DNA of 64,000 nucleotides from Campylorhamphus procurvoides. Lineage: Eukaryota > Chordata > Aves > Passeriformes > Dendrocolaptidae. Location of the stretch: contig WBMV01007278.1 of NCBI GenBank assembly GCA_013396655.1, forward strand, positions 65,813 to 129,812. The letters are read 5' to 3'. Numbering within the stretch: the first letter of the stretch is position 1; each line of letters begins with the position of its first letter. Positions 30,001 to 45,000 of this stretch are shown piece by piece. The translations under genes were made by a program, and so were the position numbers. A model generated the notes under the pieces. It had not been told where the DNA came from. It made no database searches and saw only the letters and a list, made by a program, of their open reading frames with translations.

Positions 30001-33000
30001 CCCAAAAGAAGCCATAAGCATCACACCAGCTTGTGATAACAAGTTCTTCAGCTGGCTGCATAATAAATCCAGCAAAGACTGGACCACCTTTGGGCTCAGT
30101 TTATCAGCGTAGGTCCTACACAGACACACAAAAAAAGCAGAGTATTTGAGATCTGACCCAAGGAACAGTAACTGCAGCAGGTTACCTTCCCCATCCTCCA
30201 CCACAGGCTTGAATTATTACTTTTTTTAAACCCTATAAAAACACATTTAAACTGATGTCTAATGAAACTAAAACTCTGGAGTCAAAGGATATATTTCCAA
30301 TACTTCCTAGGGGCAACAGAACAACTTTGTTTCTTAGTTATAATTCCATTGCAACTTCCAAAGATAATGTGTTGTTTCCATGGTTTGGGGTGCTGTTTCC
30401 ATGGTTTGGGGTGCTGTTTTGATGTAAGCTTACTGGAGGTTTTGCCGTAACAGATTTGGCAGGTAAGTGCAATGTGTTGTACAAACACTGAAATGGAGAT
30501 GCATGTCCTGAATATCAAATAATAGTCTTGCTCTAAGCAGAAAATACTTTCTCCACTGTTGTGTACTGAGTTAAACTAAGTGTTTAAGTATTGATAGGAT
30601 TTTGCATTCTGTTCCATGGTCTAGCAGAGGCCACTATTCCTCAGCAAATGATTTCATATTCTGAAAAGAGGTACAGTGTACTGCTCTCCAGAACTCCTAC
30701 CATAGTACAGGCATTGCTTTTACACAAATGACTTTTACACACCAAGAGAAAGTCTTATCACATCAACTGAATGGACCTACATCCAAAGCTGAACCAGCAA
30801 AATGGGGACTATTAGAAAACAGTGCCCACAGACCACAAAGCTGTAACTATTCTGGTCCTGTCACAATTTAAATATATTCATACAATCTTATGCACATATT
30901 TCCTGTGCATGACATGACCACTCTTTTTGTTCTGCCCTTCACTTGCATACTTCTGAGCAACACCTACTGTCCTGAAGAAAGCTCACACAAAAGAAAGGTT
31001 ATTTTTAAAGGGTGCTGAAAATCTTAACAATTAAGTTGCCCAAAAAATAAGGGAGCATTTGCACTCACCCCGTGGTGATGGCGAGGATCTGGAGGAGTCT
31101 CGTGCTGGCTACTTTCAAAGCAGTGCTGAGCTGGGACACACCAGTCTTGGGCAGCAGCTGCAGGGGCTGCCCCAGCATGGTGTCCGTGCCACACAGCTGG
31201 GACAGCACATTCAGCAGCCCCGTGGAGATGGCCAGGGACACGTCCACGGGCTGGTAGTGCACGCTGAGAGCAAACACTGTCACCAGCAGGAGACGCTGCT
31301 GTGCTTCTGTGAGCAAAACAGTGGGTTTCACTAATGAGCTCCTCAGAGTAAGAATGCTAAGACAGAAGAATGGCAGACTTTTTTTTTAAATACAATTTAA
31401 TGAATTATCAAGGGAAGAGTGAGTCTTTGTCAGATGTCCTGAGGTAGTCCTGATGTACCATTGTAATCCCCTTTAATTCAATGTAACTCTGTGTCAAGGC
31501 TGTCCAAGGAGGAATAACAGATCTAGTTTGGGATGTAAATGTTCTGAGGCTAAATCTCAAACCTGAGTCTTCTCCCTAGGGTAAGGATAACGGGGTGAAA
31601 TACTTCATTTGCTACCTCTATTTCATGTGGATTCTCAAGAAATTTCTTTCAGTTCCATTTTAATGGTAAGTGAAACAAAAAAACAATTCAGGTAAGAATG
31701 CCCATTGGGTTTTACCAACAAATTCAAATTTCAGAGCTCTCTTCTATACTGAAGCTCTTGGTCCGTGCCTGTACAAAGGCACAAAGAGGCGCAGAGTTCC
31801 AGCTATCCCTTAAGCACAGAAGCACATGGCAATATCTGAAGAGAGGACAGGACAAAGGACTTTCCAAGGAGCTAAGGTGCTCTTCCTTGGGTTTGGGTTT
31901 AAAGAAAGCTCACTTGAACTTGAAAGGAAGAGATTGGAGACTTCTCACTTCTTCAGAAAATTGCTTATCCCTGAAAAACCTAAAAATCACTTTGAAGCCC
32001 CAAAGTCATGGGTGACTGTGGAAGACTGTGGTACGTGGGACAGAAAGGCTGACAATACTTAAAAGACTTTAAGTAAGAAGGCGTAACACTTGAAGAAAAT
32101 TAAGACAGAAAAAGGTTTAAAAGCTTTTCTCTTAGGAAAAGTCAGATAACTCAGCGAATTCTGGTCACTAATACCAAATGTACAAGCTGTTGTGCTGTGT
32201 ACCAGAGGAAATATTTTACAAATCTGGTTTTCACTTACCTATGTGATGCTTATTAGCTTGCAGAGCTCTTTCTAAGGTAGCAGACAACTGCTGGTAAATT
32301 TTGTGCACAGCCACCTGGATTTCAATTTGAATACTTCTCTTGGCTGCTCTGATACCATCCTGAGACAAACAAATTAGTATTATAAGACTGATAGATTTTC
32401 ATCACTCAGTTACGGACACAGCAGAAACTGCTGAAGTACCTACCTGGTAGTGATGTAGCCTTACACTCTCTCCTTTGGCACCTGCATGTCCTACAGTGCC
32501 CAAACCAAAGCAGCCAGCAAGGAACTGGAGTCTGACAGAAGTGAGCAGTGAAGAAGACTGAAATCCCGGTATTTGACGACTTCCCATCAATGGCACACTG
32601 CCTTTCTCCTCCATCCCTGACAGAAGCACTAAAATCTGATGAAGTGCTTCCAGACGAAGCTAAATGAAGGCAGGCAAAAGACAGTATTAATTCAGCAGCT
32701 TAGAATCCTTAGAAATTGAAAGTGGATCATTTTCAACTGTAAGCAAGGATGGATGGGGGAGCTGTTTCTTCCTTGGCATAATTTTACTTTCAGTTTTGGT
32801 TTAGAGTTTATTTACATAAAGTTCCCGGCTTCAGTTAAGATATTTAACAGAAAAGAAAGAAAAATATATTTAATAGTTGGAATTTGGACAATGTTTCAAG
32901 GAAAAAAATCCCTAAAATGAGCATAATGTGTAAAGAATAAGAAGAGCAGTTAAAGTGAGATTTACCTCAGCCCTCAACTGCTGCTGCTCCATGGCAATGA

Positions 33001-36000
33001 TGGATGCCTGGGGGCTGGTGGACATACTCTCCTCTGGCTCCTTAAATCCTGGGGAGTTCCCCACATCTCCACTTACAAAGCTGACAACATTTTCAATCAA
33101 AGTATGAACTCCCAGGGATCTCGAGTGATCGAAATCAGACTCAACGAAGGAGCAGGAGGACATGCAGAACCAGTCCCTGTTCTGCTTCAGTCGGACCCAG
33201 GAGTCACTCAGAGATTCCACCTGACTGTGCAGAGCTCCTAAAGACACACAGGGAAGACTCTCAGATCCCACCCACCAGGAACACATTTGGGCAGTAGGTA
33301 AAGACTCAACTGCTGCTGTTCATACAGGTGGAAAATGAGGAATCATGTTAATTACACCATGCATTAAGCAACTCAGAGCAAAACACTTGATTTAAACTTA
33401 CAGCAATTTCACTAAAGAAAAGGCTGTATTTCTTTCAAATGTTAAGCAGTATTGCAGCATGGTGCCAAGTGAGAAAACAAAAAGGCAGAAGCCACTCAAA
33501 CTGCTCAGCTTAAAGCTAGAAGACTGAATAAAAATGCTCTGCAGCTATATGACAAAAGAGGAAAGAAAAGATTTGCTACAACAGAAATAATGCATTTGGA
33601 TACTTATTTTAAGGTCTAACCATAGAGCAAGAGTAGTTTTGGTTTTAATCAAGTCACTATATTTCATAGTTTTGAGAAAGCACAATGTTATTTTGGATGA
33701 AACATGTACAGAATTCATGACTGCAGATCAACAGGAAGTTTCTATTTTAGGCTAACAGAGAACATTCACTTTGACTCGAGAGAGAGATATGTATACTAAA
33801 TACCAACTACAGCAAGTGTTAGATCTGCATCTTTGTCATCTGTCACAAGTCTATATTCAAGTACTTTGTTTGACATCAGCGTGTCATTACACTGAAGCTT
33901 TGCCATCACTAATAAATGGTCATCTTGACATGAGCATCAGCCATCAGCCTGCAGCACTGGGACTTGTTTCTCACCACGGTTTTCATCTCATTTCCAAAAT
34001 AGTTTTGCTGGAACTCCATCCCTGGCATAAATGAGGGCCCTGTCACTCAAGTCACCAGTTCATTAGCAGCTAACCCATATACATCAGGCAATGTTTTGTT
34101 ATTTTCGTAAATGCTCTTGGCCAACTTGGACCTACAAGGTGTCACAGGAGGGCAGGTCCTGCTCAGAAGAACTTCCCATCTGTGGAGATAGGTAGTGTCT
34201 GGAGATCTTTATGGAAATCTGATCTATGTTTAAACTCACTTTGAAATTTTAGTTTGGATAATTATTTATTTCTTAAATAATCTACAAATAATTTAAAAAT
34301 ATTAATCTATCTTGTGTACAATGAGTTACAGATATAATCTGGAGAACCACAACCCATTCACAGTACTTGTACAAATCTCTATTACTTCATTTCTCAAAAG
34401 TCCTTCTGCAGTGTGTCAGCCTCAAACATTACTAAAAATAGTCATTTTCAGGAAACAGTCACACAAATTCACAGCAGTTCATCTGCTCAAGGCTTTCTTT
34501 CATCAGCAGGGCTGAGTTCCAGTGCTGACAGCTGGGTCCTACTTTCAAGACCTCCTTCCCACGTGGCCTAGCTGCAGCAGCTGCTCAGAGCAGCAAAGAC
34601 ACACAAACACAGAACTTTGGAATTTAGGGTAACTCTCACAGAAGCCATTCGACATCATTTCTTTCCCGAAGTAGAGGTAAAATGCTATTATTCTGCCAAC
34701 AAGTCTGCATCTGCAGGTGGCAATTTGCACCTTTATCCAACTTACAAATTCGAAATACTGCAAAGTTTTGCTTCTCTTTTGTAAACTATATAGTTAATCT
34801 CCACTTGTTGCCAAAAAGTCAATTGTGAATTAGGAAAACCTGTTCACATTCCATTTCCTTTGCTGCTAAACATATTGCAATGGTTTCAGAAAGAACCATC
34901 ACAGTACCTGTTATACAATGTATTTAACAAAAATATACAGCCTCAAATGTAGTTTGCATAATACAAAGATTAGGTAAACACTACTTTTCAAAGTGTAATG
35001 TAATTTCCTTCTCTCTGCTGCTTTATTTAACACAGCAGTATTGCCTGGCTTACAGAGAACAGCCTAGTTTGTCATGTTTACTATGAAAAAAATTATAGAA
35101 ATTATGTTACTTAATTTTACAATTTATACCTGGCAGCAGTATTTAAAACAATAGTAAAGACGGGCAGTACCTTACTCTAATTTTAATACTAGTTCCTAAG
35201 AATAGTTGCTTTAAACCTCTCTCTTAAAACCTATGCTATATAAGGAAGTAGCAGGTGAGAAACATAAGATAAATGACACAGTGGAAGAAATGGGGGCTAA
35301 AATACTCTGTTTCAGATAAGAAGCAGTTTCCTGGCATTCTCATGGTGGCCAGAGCCCAAAGGAGAGGACAAATGAGGTCTCAGCTCACCCACAGCCAAAC
35401 CATCAACAAGTCCACCAAATGTTGCCTGTAGAGCACCCTCAGGCCCTACAGCCCCTGAAGAGCAAGAGGGATCAAAGCACCCCAAAGTGCCTCGGGTTCC
35501 TGCCCTCTGCTTGCCCTTCTGGGAAGCACAGCACAGAGTCAAAGCATTTGTAAAGAAACAAATAGCAATCCTAACCTCCTAAATCAGAAGCTAAAAGACT
35601 TTTCAAGGAGAAAATCAGAAGAAAATTTCATTTTGATACTCAACAAATCTTACAAGAAGGAACTTCCACCATGTATGAATAAAACCTAAAATTATCTCAT
35701 ATTTGAATAAACATGAGATCTTAGCATGAAATTTCATTTTAGCATGAAATGCAAGAATGTTTCATGTAAGACCAAGTTAAAATTGTTTCAGACCTGGAGG
35801 AAGTCCAACAATTATGAGACACAGACTAAATGTAAAATAATACAAGCTATAATTGAAAGTATAGAGTTTAAATAAAAAGATGTCCAGACTCAAAGCAGCA
35901 TACTTCAGAAGTAAAAACATTTATGCATCAGAGCACACAGATCTAAACCCAAGTTTTTTCCTGATGAAGATGTTAAATATCAGTAGAAGAATCAAATGTA

Positions 36001-39000
36001 TGAGTGTATTTTGGAGCTTAGCTTGATTCTGTGCAATACCCATCACACAGAATTGATTGCAGTGCAGCACTTGCACAAGCCTCTACAATCACATGAACAG
36101 AGCTGTGCAGAGGAAGAAACTTTAAGCTTACAGTGAAAAAAAAAATAAAGTTTACTTGTCCTTATAAGCCAGCTTGTAATAATGAGTTTTCTACATGAAC
36201 GTGGCACAGTTGCAATGCACACTTCATTAAACAAAAAAACATGTAGGAAAGCTATAGAGACAAAAAATAAACATGCCATCAGTTACTTGCTTGAAGCTCT
36301 TCTTTTTTCTGGGGCTCAACTGGCCAAAAAGGAGTAAATACACTACACCACACAAGAATCAGAAGACAAAAGTAGACATTTGAAACAGCAGGTAACATAC
36401 TCAGAAAACCTCTTCCTCATGTTATTCTTAGACTTACATGATCGGTCTCACCTCAATCAATACAATATACCAAGCAGCAAAGTATGTGGAAAATAATATT
36501 TAGTCTAGTTTTTAATAGTATTGCCCAGATAACAGACCTTCTAAATTCTCCCCCTTCCTTCCAAGGAAACAGAAGTAACCCCCATTAAGCAGCTGTAAGC
36601 ACCCACCCAGATGTATGTAGGTCCCAGCCCACTGCCAAACTCAGACCCACTGTCACAGCTACCCCACATCAGTTCAAGTGCATTTGTATTTCCTCTAAGT
36701 TGCTGGGTTTTGTTTGCTAACACTGTCAGTAACACAGAACAGCACACACAAGCACACTGGAATTCACAGAGTTGAGATGTATGGGGCCAAAACTCAGGCC
36801 TGGAGGACTCCACTGATGTGTCTGTAACTAGGATTACATTGCTGACTGGCACCTGCTACTGGTAATGACCTACAGTACCCCACAGGTATTGCACAGAACA
36901 GGGACCACATCTGGGGACATACCCCTGGATCTGCAAAAGTCAAACAGAATCATCTAAGCAACAACAGCCACAAAAAAAGGGTGTAGACATGAGGGAAAAA
37001 CAACAATGTGCTCATCAGCCCTTACTGCAAAATTACTGAAAAAGACTTTTCCTGTAGGAATGGGAAGGAAAAGTTTACTAATTCGGAAAAAAATAAATGG
37101 TAAGGAAGAAGAAACTCAAAGAATCCTCAGGCTGAAGTAGAAATACCCCAGTCCTATTTCTGAATACACAGAATGAATGAAGAAGGAAATTTAAATAAAG
37201 ATTGAACTGAGTGGCTGAGATGTTAACTGAATAAAAAGAGAACGCTTTTCCTTCCATACTCATCTGCAAGACCACAGGAACTCACAGAATTAGAAGTCTT
37301 TCTACTGCTAGTTTTTCATATTGCAATTTAGGAACAGGAACAGCTTTCACACCATAAAAGTCAGGCCATGACCACCAGTGAGGTCAATGAGCAAGGAAAT
37401 GTGACGACCTATGAACAATGAGCTGCTGCATTCAACACACAGAAGTTCTAAAATAAGCCAACCCACACTCTTACCTGTAACAAACAAACCACTCACCAAT
37501 ACCCTGTAATTTTGACAAGTTTGCAAGGCTCAAATACTCTGCATGGAGCACAGCTGAGGATAAATTAGCCCTGTGAAACCACAGGTGGAAACTTCATGTT
37601 CTGTCACATTTAGTGTGGTTACATTCCAGTAAACTTGTTGAGAAGAGGTGGGAGGAACCTCACACTCACGTATGATGGAAATTTTTTTAGCCAAAATTCC
37701 CTTTTAAATCTTCAAAATAGCACAGCCTACAGGAAAAAAGTAGTGGTGACAGAAGGGAAAAAAGCTGCTTTCCAGTTAGCTCTGCCTGTCAGCTTCCTTC
37801 ACACAGCTTATGGAGGCACACTGAAGAGAACAAATATTTTCAAGGGCTGCTGCAAACTTCAGTAAGGAATTATTTTTAAAACTACATGTAAAGGGATCAA
37901 ATTTTTTAAATAATAAACTTCAATAGAGAGAAATGAGAAGTGGTTCCCTTTTTTTTTCCTGTAAGATTCCACTTGTTCTTTCCCACCAAACACTGCTAAC
38001 TACATTCAATCCAACAAAAATGTGAAAAGTTCAGCTAAAAGTCCCTTAAAGCAACAATGGTTACTGCTGCTCATCTGTAGGAATAGACAAGAAAAAAACC
38101 AGGCTTTAAGTTCATTGCAGTCTGAGAAGTTTCCCACATGTACCCCTGTTGTAATGCATGACTATCCTCTGCACTCAAAACAGACATCTACTTCAGCATC
38201 CATATGACAAGTTTCCTTCCTATCCTTGTCATTTAGAGGGACATGAAACCTTCCACATCCTCCACTCAAAAGCAGACCATATGCGGGAGTACAATGTACA
38301 ATCATAAATATGGAAAGAACATGTCAGAAGAATCCACCTAAAAATAAAAATATGCTGCCTTTTCTCACAAAAATACCTACTAGTTGCTTCAGGGGGATCT
38401 GACTTTGGTGGCACTTGAAAATCCACCTGGAGAACACCCTGACACAATGCTTTAGTATTCTGCGGGTCACCTTCTCTACAGTGGTTTACTTGCCATGAAC
38501 AGGAAACTGGGCTTTTCCATCACTTCAGGTCTTAACAAATATAGCAAATTCAAATGCAGACAGAAGTCTTTAATGCCTTTTGCCAGCAACTGGGGATGGA
38601 GCAGAGCAGGATGTGAATGTGCTGTAAGAACTCAGATTTCTCCTGTTGCTCAAGCTGAGCCAACAGTGAGCACAGACATCCCTGGGACTGGGTATCAACC
38701 AAAACTGTCACAGCTATCAGCCAGCACAAGCAGACAAGTTTACATCACTGTATGCTGACCAACCCCAAGTGCCAAAACCAGACCAAAAATCCTGGAAGTA
38801 CCATGGATAGCAGTGACCAGGAAACAGGTGTCAGTCCACACTGTCACAGTGTTCAGTTTGCCATGAGCCATTTGAGCTTCGTTAGGTTCTGGAGAGATCT
38901 GCTGTATTCACCCCTCTGTTTCAGACCCAGTACAGAACCTTCTGCTGAGGGTGAAGTGGGACTTTTGGTGTTTGCATAGAAAACACCCTTTGCTCCCCCT

Positions 39001-42000
39001 TGTACCAAGAAAGCTCACTGAGATTCCCCAGTATGAAGCAGCAACACAAAGCAGTATAGAAGTTAAAAATCTGGTTTATATTGGAGCAATAAAAACGGTG
39101 GTTGCTTAGTTCTGTAGGTGTGCTGGTATTGCAAAGATGCAAATTAAAGTGGTATTTTCTGAATACAAAATGAATGTTCCTAGTTCACTTAACTTCACAG
39201 AAATCCTCACTTGCTTCACAAGAACATCACAATTCTAGAAACTAGAACAAAGTGTTATAACTTAGGAAATACTATAACCAAGCCACAACACAAACAGAAG
39301 GTAACAATTATTTTACATGTTATTTTTAAATACCGTTTGACATTTGTTATGTAACTGTCAACTGTATGTGACTGCAAACACACTAACTTCAGCAACAGTA
39401 ACACAGATCTTGTCAATATTCACTAGGTAGACAATAACACTTACCCCTCTTTCTGTGTGAGGCTGCCAAATCCAAATCAACATTTCGTCTTCCACTCTAG
39501 ATTAAAAGATTAATAAAAGCCTCATTTCTTTAGGTGAACGTATGTAGTGCACAATATTTGAGTATTTCAATTCATCCCTCGTCCATAAAAGTGAGAAAGT
39601 TAACAGAGCTACAACAATTTCAATTGGGTTTTTTACCACTAGTACTTTCTTTTAACAAGGATGAATTCATCTGCTGAATCACAGCGCTAAACAAACATTT
39701 AAGGTGTGTTTTCCATCTACATGAAAATGCTGGTTTACTTACCAAGGAATAACCTTCCTCATCTGACTCGGGCTGAGACAAATCAGATTCACTCCTTGAC
39801 TTAATCAGTCTGTAGTTTGAGCTGGCATGGATTGAGCGACTTTCTGCTGTCAGGCTTTCACTCCTTCTCCAGGTGCACACACACACACACCACAAGAAAA
39901 TACTCATATTAGACAGAAGTCAGAGCTGATGGTCAAGGTTAGCAGCTACCACAGTTCTGTTTGGGAGCAGACTATCATAGAACACCACAAGACCACATTA
40001 AAGAGGGAAAAAGTGGTCTGACGGCTTCAATTACACTTATAAAGGGTATTAACAAACTTTGCTACTCCTTAACAGCCTTACTGGTCCAAAGAACAGATGG
40101 CAACCTCTTTGAGTGTTACACAGAGTACCAAAAACACTCTGAGCCCAGAGTACAAACAAACAGACACAGTAAGTGGGTGAAAAAGCGCTGGACTTATTAA
40201 AAATAATGAATATATTCTATATGTTCATTATATATAATGAATCTATATAATCCTTCTCTATATTCCCCATCAATACCTGAATTTAAAATAAAAGTTTCTG
40301 TTCATTAGAAGCATAAGGAGATTCAGGTGAGTAGCATCACCTCCACAGTTATATTCTACTTTAAACATAAAGATTGCTAGAATAAAAGTTTGAGTGAGTC
40401 AAGTTTAGAATAAAACTGTTATCAAGAATATCTCTAGTTACAAAAATTAAAATAGATTATGCAGCACTTACACTATTTAAATTAAACACTTCTCCCATTC
40501 AATGAGCTGCCTGGCTTCACTGTTTTTATTCCTATACCTAGTAACAGTGTCTTACCCATGCCAATGTTAGGAATACTTACAAAAATCAATCATGAACAAC
40601 AATTTTACCATAACAGGCTTTGAAACTTCTGTTTTAAACATATACTAATTTTTTTTTTTACACTACATTGGTATGGTTCAAGGAAACCCAAGTATGGCAA
40701 TACAAAAATCCAAACACAAACAAATTATAGGAAAAATAATTTTTCCAAGTACCTCATGTTATCTGTACACCTGAACTATTCACCACTAAGCCCAACTTTG
40801 AAACTTACAACAGAGCCACACAGAATAAAACTCTTCAGCTTTAGTTAATGTGGACAAAGAAAATTGAGAACAATCACTATTCTCAACAGAAGCGAGACAC
40901 TGCCCTAAGCAAGAATTTCCTTCTAAAACAATTCTAAGGATCCTCAGGGGAAACCTGAGGTTATTTAACGGATGACCAAGGGAGCAGAGAAGATCAGTTG
41001 TTCTACAGAGCCCACCTTGTCATGAGCCCAATGCCCTCGGGGGTGGCAGAGGGCGGCTGCTGGGCCTGCCCGTCCTCCCTGCGCTTCTGCAGCTCCTCAA
41101 TGACTGGGCTCACTCCCAGGATCAGCAGGGCACATCTGTGGATCACAGAGTTGCAGGCAGCAGTGTACACATCCTGCCCTTCTGTCAGGTCCGTGCTGAT
41201 CCTCCGTTCCTGCTGGGACTGAGGGGGGGGATCATCAAGTCTAGCCCCTGGCCCAGCGCTCATCCTATCCCGATCCCGACTGCGAGCTACTTCACGGGCT
41301 GATAGGAAACACTGAAATATTTCTGTAACATGCAACACAAAAAGAAGGTCTTAACTTCTAGATAAAGCTACAGAGAATAAAATAGTCATTTACATCTTGG
41401 GCCAAAACTGCCCCACTACAAAGAACAACTAATATTTGACCAAAAGTAAGATAATACATTAATAATACAAGGCCATAAAAGCAGTCATGCAAACAGGTTA
41501 AAAGAAGAATTTACACAATGTTAATTTTAAAATGAAGAGGACAATGCACTTTGACAGAACACCAAACACTCTTTCAGTGTCTTACTGCAACCCAACTCCT
41601 GTCTGCATGGCATTAAAGAGAAAGAGATTATTTTGTGTTTGCCTTTTAGTAGACACATAAAAATAATGCTTCTGTAAATCTGTGTTCCAGACTCCAGTGT
41701 ATCTCCAATTCAATACTGAAACAGTTCCAGGCTTGTACTAGCTTTGGGCAGTACTTCATTAAGATCCTATCAAAATTCTTAGCCTCCACTTCACTTAACT
41801 CTGCTGTTGTCTTGGGTGCCAGATTCTTCTAAAGAAGCTGTATGAGAGACCTCCTCATCCCTGTCCAAAGACCTAAAGTTCTCTAGACTGAAACATTTTA
41901 ATTTTAAAGACTGAGTTCTCTTTGGGAAAGGCAGAGGTAAACCTAAAGACTTTCCTCACTGGCATGGATAGTTAGAAGTAGCAAGGCACCAGGGACACAA

Positions 42001-45000
42001 ACTGAGCTCTGCATGTCAGGATCAGCTTCCCCTGGGAACTCCAGTCAAATAGGCATCATCTTCCTACTTATTTGTACACATAACACTGCTGTCTGCCTGG
42101 ATATTTCTGGACACATTTCCTTTACTATGCCCAGAAATCCTGTACACGTGGAATTTGAGAACTCTGAGCATTTGCCCAGGTTAACTGCATATCAAGCAGC
42201 AAAACCATATTGCATCTACTGAACTGGTAACACATGAACACCTTCTGGAAACATAAATGATCTCGTGGATGTGCCTTCAGCTCCACAGCACACCTCCAGG
42301 AAAGCCCACTGCATTGTCCATGTAATGACACCACAGAAAACTAAAGGGATAAAATAATGCTGCTCTGTAAAGGTTTCAAAGAGAAATATGGGAATCCTAG
42401 TGGGGAACTATCAGCAAAATGAATGGGTGATGAGAGCAGAGGCTGGAAAAAGATAAACATTCTAACAGAATCCAGAGGAACAATACTTGGAAAAGAAAAA
42501 AAACCAACTATGCATGTATAAAAAAATATTTCAAGTCAGCCAATTTTACTTTTTAAGCTCCATACACTGCACAGAAAGTTTCCCAGGCCAGCACGACTAC
42601 TGTCCTTGGGAATGCTGAGTCAACAACAGGGAAACCAGCCCTAGGTGACTGTGTGTTGCTTCACTGAAACTGGAAAAATTAAGGATTAACTATCCCACTG
42701 AGCCACATTACAAGCCCTAAACAGCATAATAACAGTTTGCAAAGTTTACCTTTTCCAAGTTATCTTCTGAAGAATACAAGGTTTTTAGAAACCCCATGAG
42801 AAAGTATTGCAAATAGTGTTACAAATACCAAACTCTATCCAAGAGATACTCAAAGACAGAAGTGCATTCCAACTGTCAGCCCACTGTTATCAGCAGTTTT
42901 GTTTCCAAACTTCAGAATAACATTATCCTTCAAAGTTCACTACATAAAATAACAACACATACAAACACAGCAAAAATTCTGTATATAAATACTGAGGAAA
43001 ATCTCAGAGAAAGCAGTATGAAACCTATTGGTGGTGTAGACGGTGCATGGAAGAAGGGTGGCTGTAAGTCAGATGCCCTGGGAACTGCCCACACAGGCAG
43101 TGCCCTTGCCTGGAATTCACATTCCCTTGTATCTGAAGACTTCCCCGAATCAATAAACTTCTCACAATGTTTATGCAGCAAAATAATCTTTTCAATAACG
43201 TCTCCATTTTACCTCAGAGAGGAAAGGACACCTTCTTTCCAAAGGACAGTGCACTATTGACACACATAACTAGTACTTACTGCCAGCTGTCATAACTTCA
43301 TGTTCTCTTTCCTCCTCTTCATCTTCCTGTTCTGGGTGTCCTTCCTCTCTGTCACGTTCTGCCTGCTCCTCCATTTCTGCTTCTTCATCAATTGTACGAG
43401 TAAAAGAATGTTCTTGGGTATCAACATCTGCAGATTCTTGGTTATCTAGCATCTTGATTAAAAAACAAGCCAATAAACATTAAGTGAAAACTTCGCACCA
43501 AAAGGAAAGATGAGTGTAAAAGGACACAGGTACTGAGTAAGGATTTTTTTCTATCAAAACGATAATTTTGATACTCCGTGAAATAAGCAACAACAGCTGT
43601 TTGCATCGGAGGCTCTAAATACATTAGTTGGAAAATTTAGTTTTCCTCAGTAATCATTAGTCAGATTATTTACAGAAAATGTCTCTTTGCAATGCTTACA
43701 GACTACAGTCAAGCTTTGACACTTCGGCATCAAAGCCTTTAGAAACTTCATTCTGTTGAATTATAAAAATTATTCCCTTAAAAAGAACATGGATATGATA
43801 AAACTTACTTTGATAAGATTTTGTTACTTAAAGTGATAGTAAATATGTTCCTGCTTTAATGCCTAGCAGTTCAGAATTTTCAGTTCTTTCCTTCCCTTTT
43901 ATTCCATGAAATAACCAGATTCACACCCCAAGATAAAAGATTAGCATATGAGGTGCACAAGAAGATTAATGGTCTTGGAGTCTGAATTTAAAGGATTTTT
44001 TGATTGAGTGGATGTAGCTGAGTTGATGCTTCCCTTCAATTTGAGGATATAAGTGCTGACCAGCAACCTACATACTACCAAACAGGGAATTTTCCAGGGC
44101 AGGAAGCAGCTTTAAACAATCTCAAGAAAGCAAAACTTTAAAACATGCAGTTACATGAGAGGTTTTGAAATACTTTAGAAGATAATTAATCCTACAAAAC
44201 TTGGGAGAAAAACATCCCACCACCATAATTTATCTGAAAAAGCCCCAGGTGGTCTTGGTCACCATTCCTCTGGCTTATTTGCTCTCGTCATTCTGTCACC
44301 AGGACTGTGTTGACTATGCAAATGCAAACCAGGTATTTTCCCCCAAAAGTATTAAATCTCAAACAACAAATCCACTCCATATATCAGATTTGCTGCATTG
44401 CACAGTAACTTTGAGGTTTTCTGGGAGTAACAGAGCTTACTGAACACCTCCTCAGTGCTTTCGGAGGAATCTCTTGAGACATTAGACCTGAGAAAGGAAT
44501 GGCCAAGACACACATCACCCAGTCTTAACTAAAAGTAGGCAACATACACACATGGCTTGAAAGAGCAGCACTAATGCTTTACAATATAGTCAGAAAGCAT
44601 CTTAATCCTGTGGGCACTTTCGAATTTTGCTGGTTAAAAACAGATTGTAGATAGCAAACCACAATTAAAAATCCTACCAGAGAAACCTGAATCCTGCTTT
44701 AAGGAGCACTTTGTAATCCCCAAGAGGCCCTAACCCTGAGGAACTCAATGAACATTTTCATCACCAATTCTGACCTAGCTTAATAAAATGGTTCAGAGGC
44801 TGCCAGCATGCTGGTATCAGGCTCAGGGCTATCATAGGCACGTAGGGCTGGCAAGGACAGATCACAGTAACGTTAGGACCAGGAAGATAATCCAAGCAGG
44901 AAGAGAGAAGGGGTGACTAAGGCAGGTACAGAGGTCAGAGGCCCAGGAAACTCAGTTGGATTCAGGAATGGCGGCCAGACTGAGCTGTGGCCTGTTCCAC

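Noticed and set aside
39970..40010. ATCATAGAACACC..AAGACC string resembling a CR1 end
   Set aside because: Only one ATCATAGA unit and no continuing match; not enough to call an element.
44828..44860. Faint CR1-like string (CATAGG..GTAGGGCTGGCAAGGAC)
   Set aside because: Similarity to the CR1 3' end is too weak and lacks the ATCATAGA terminus; I could not exclude chance.
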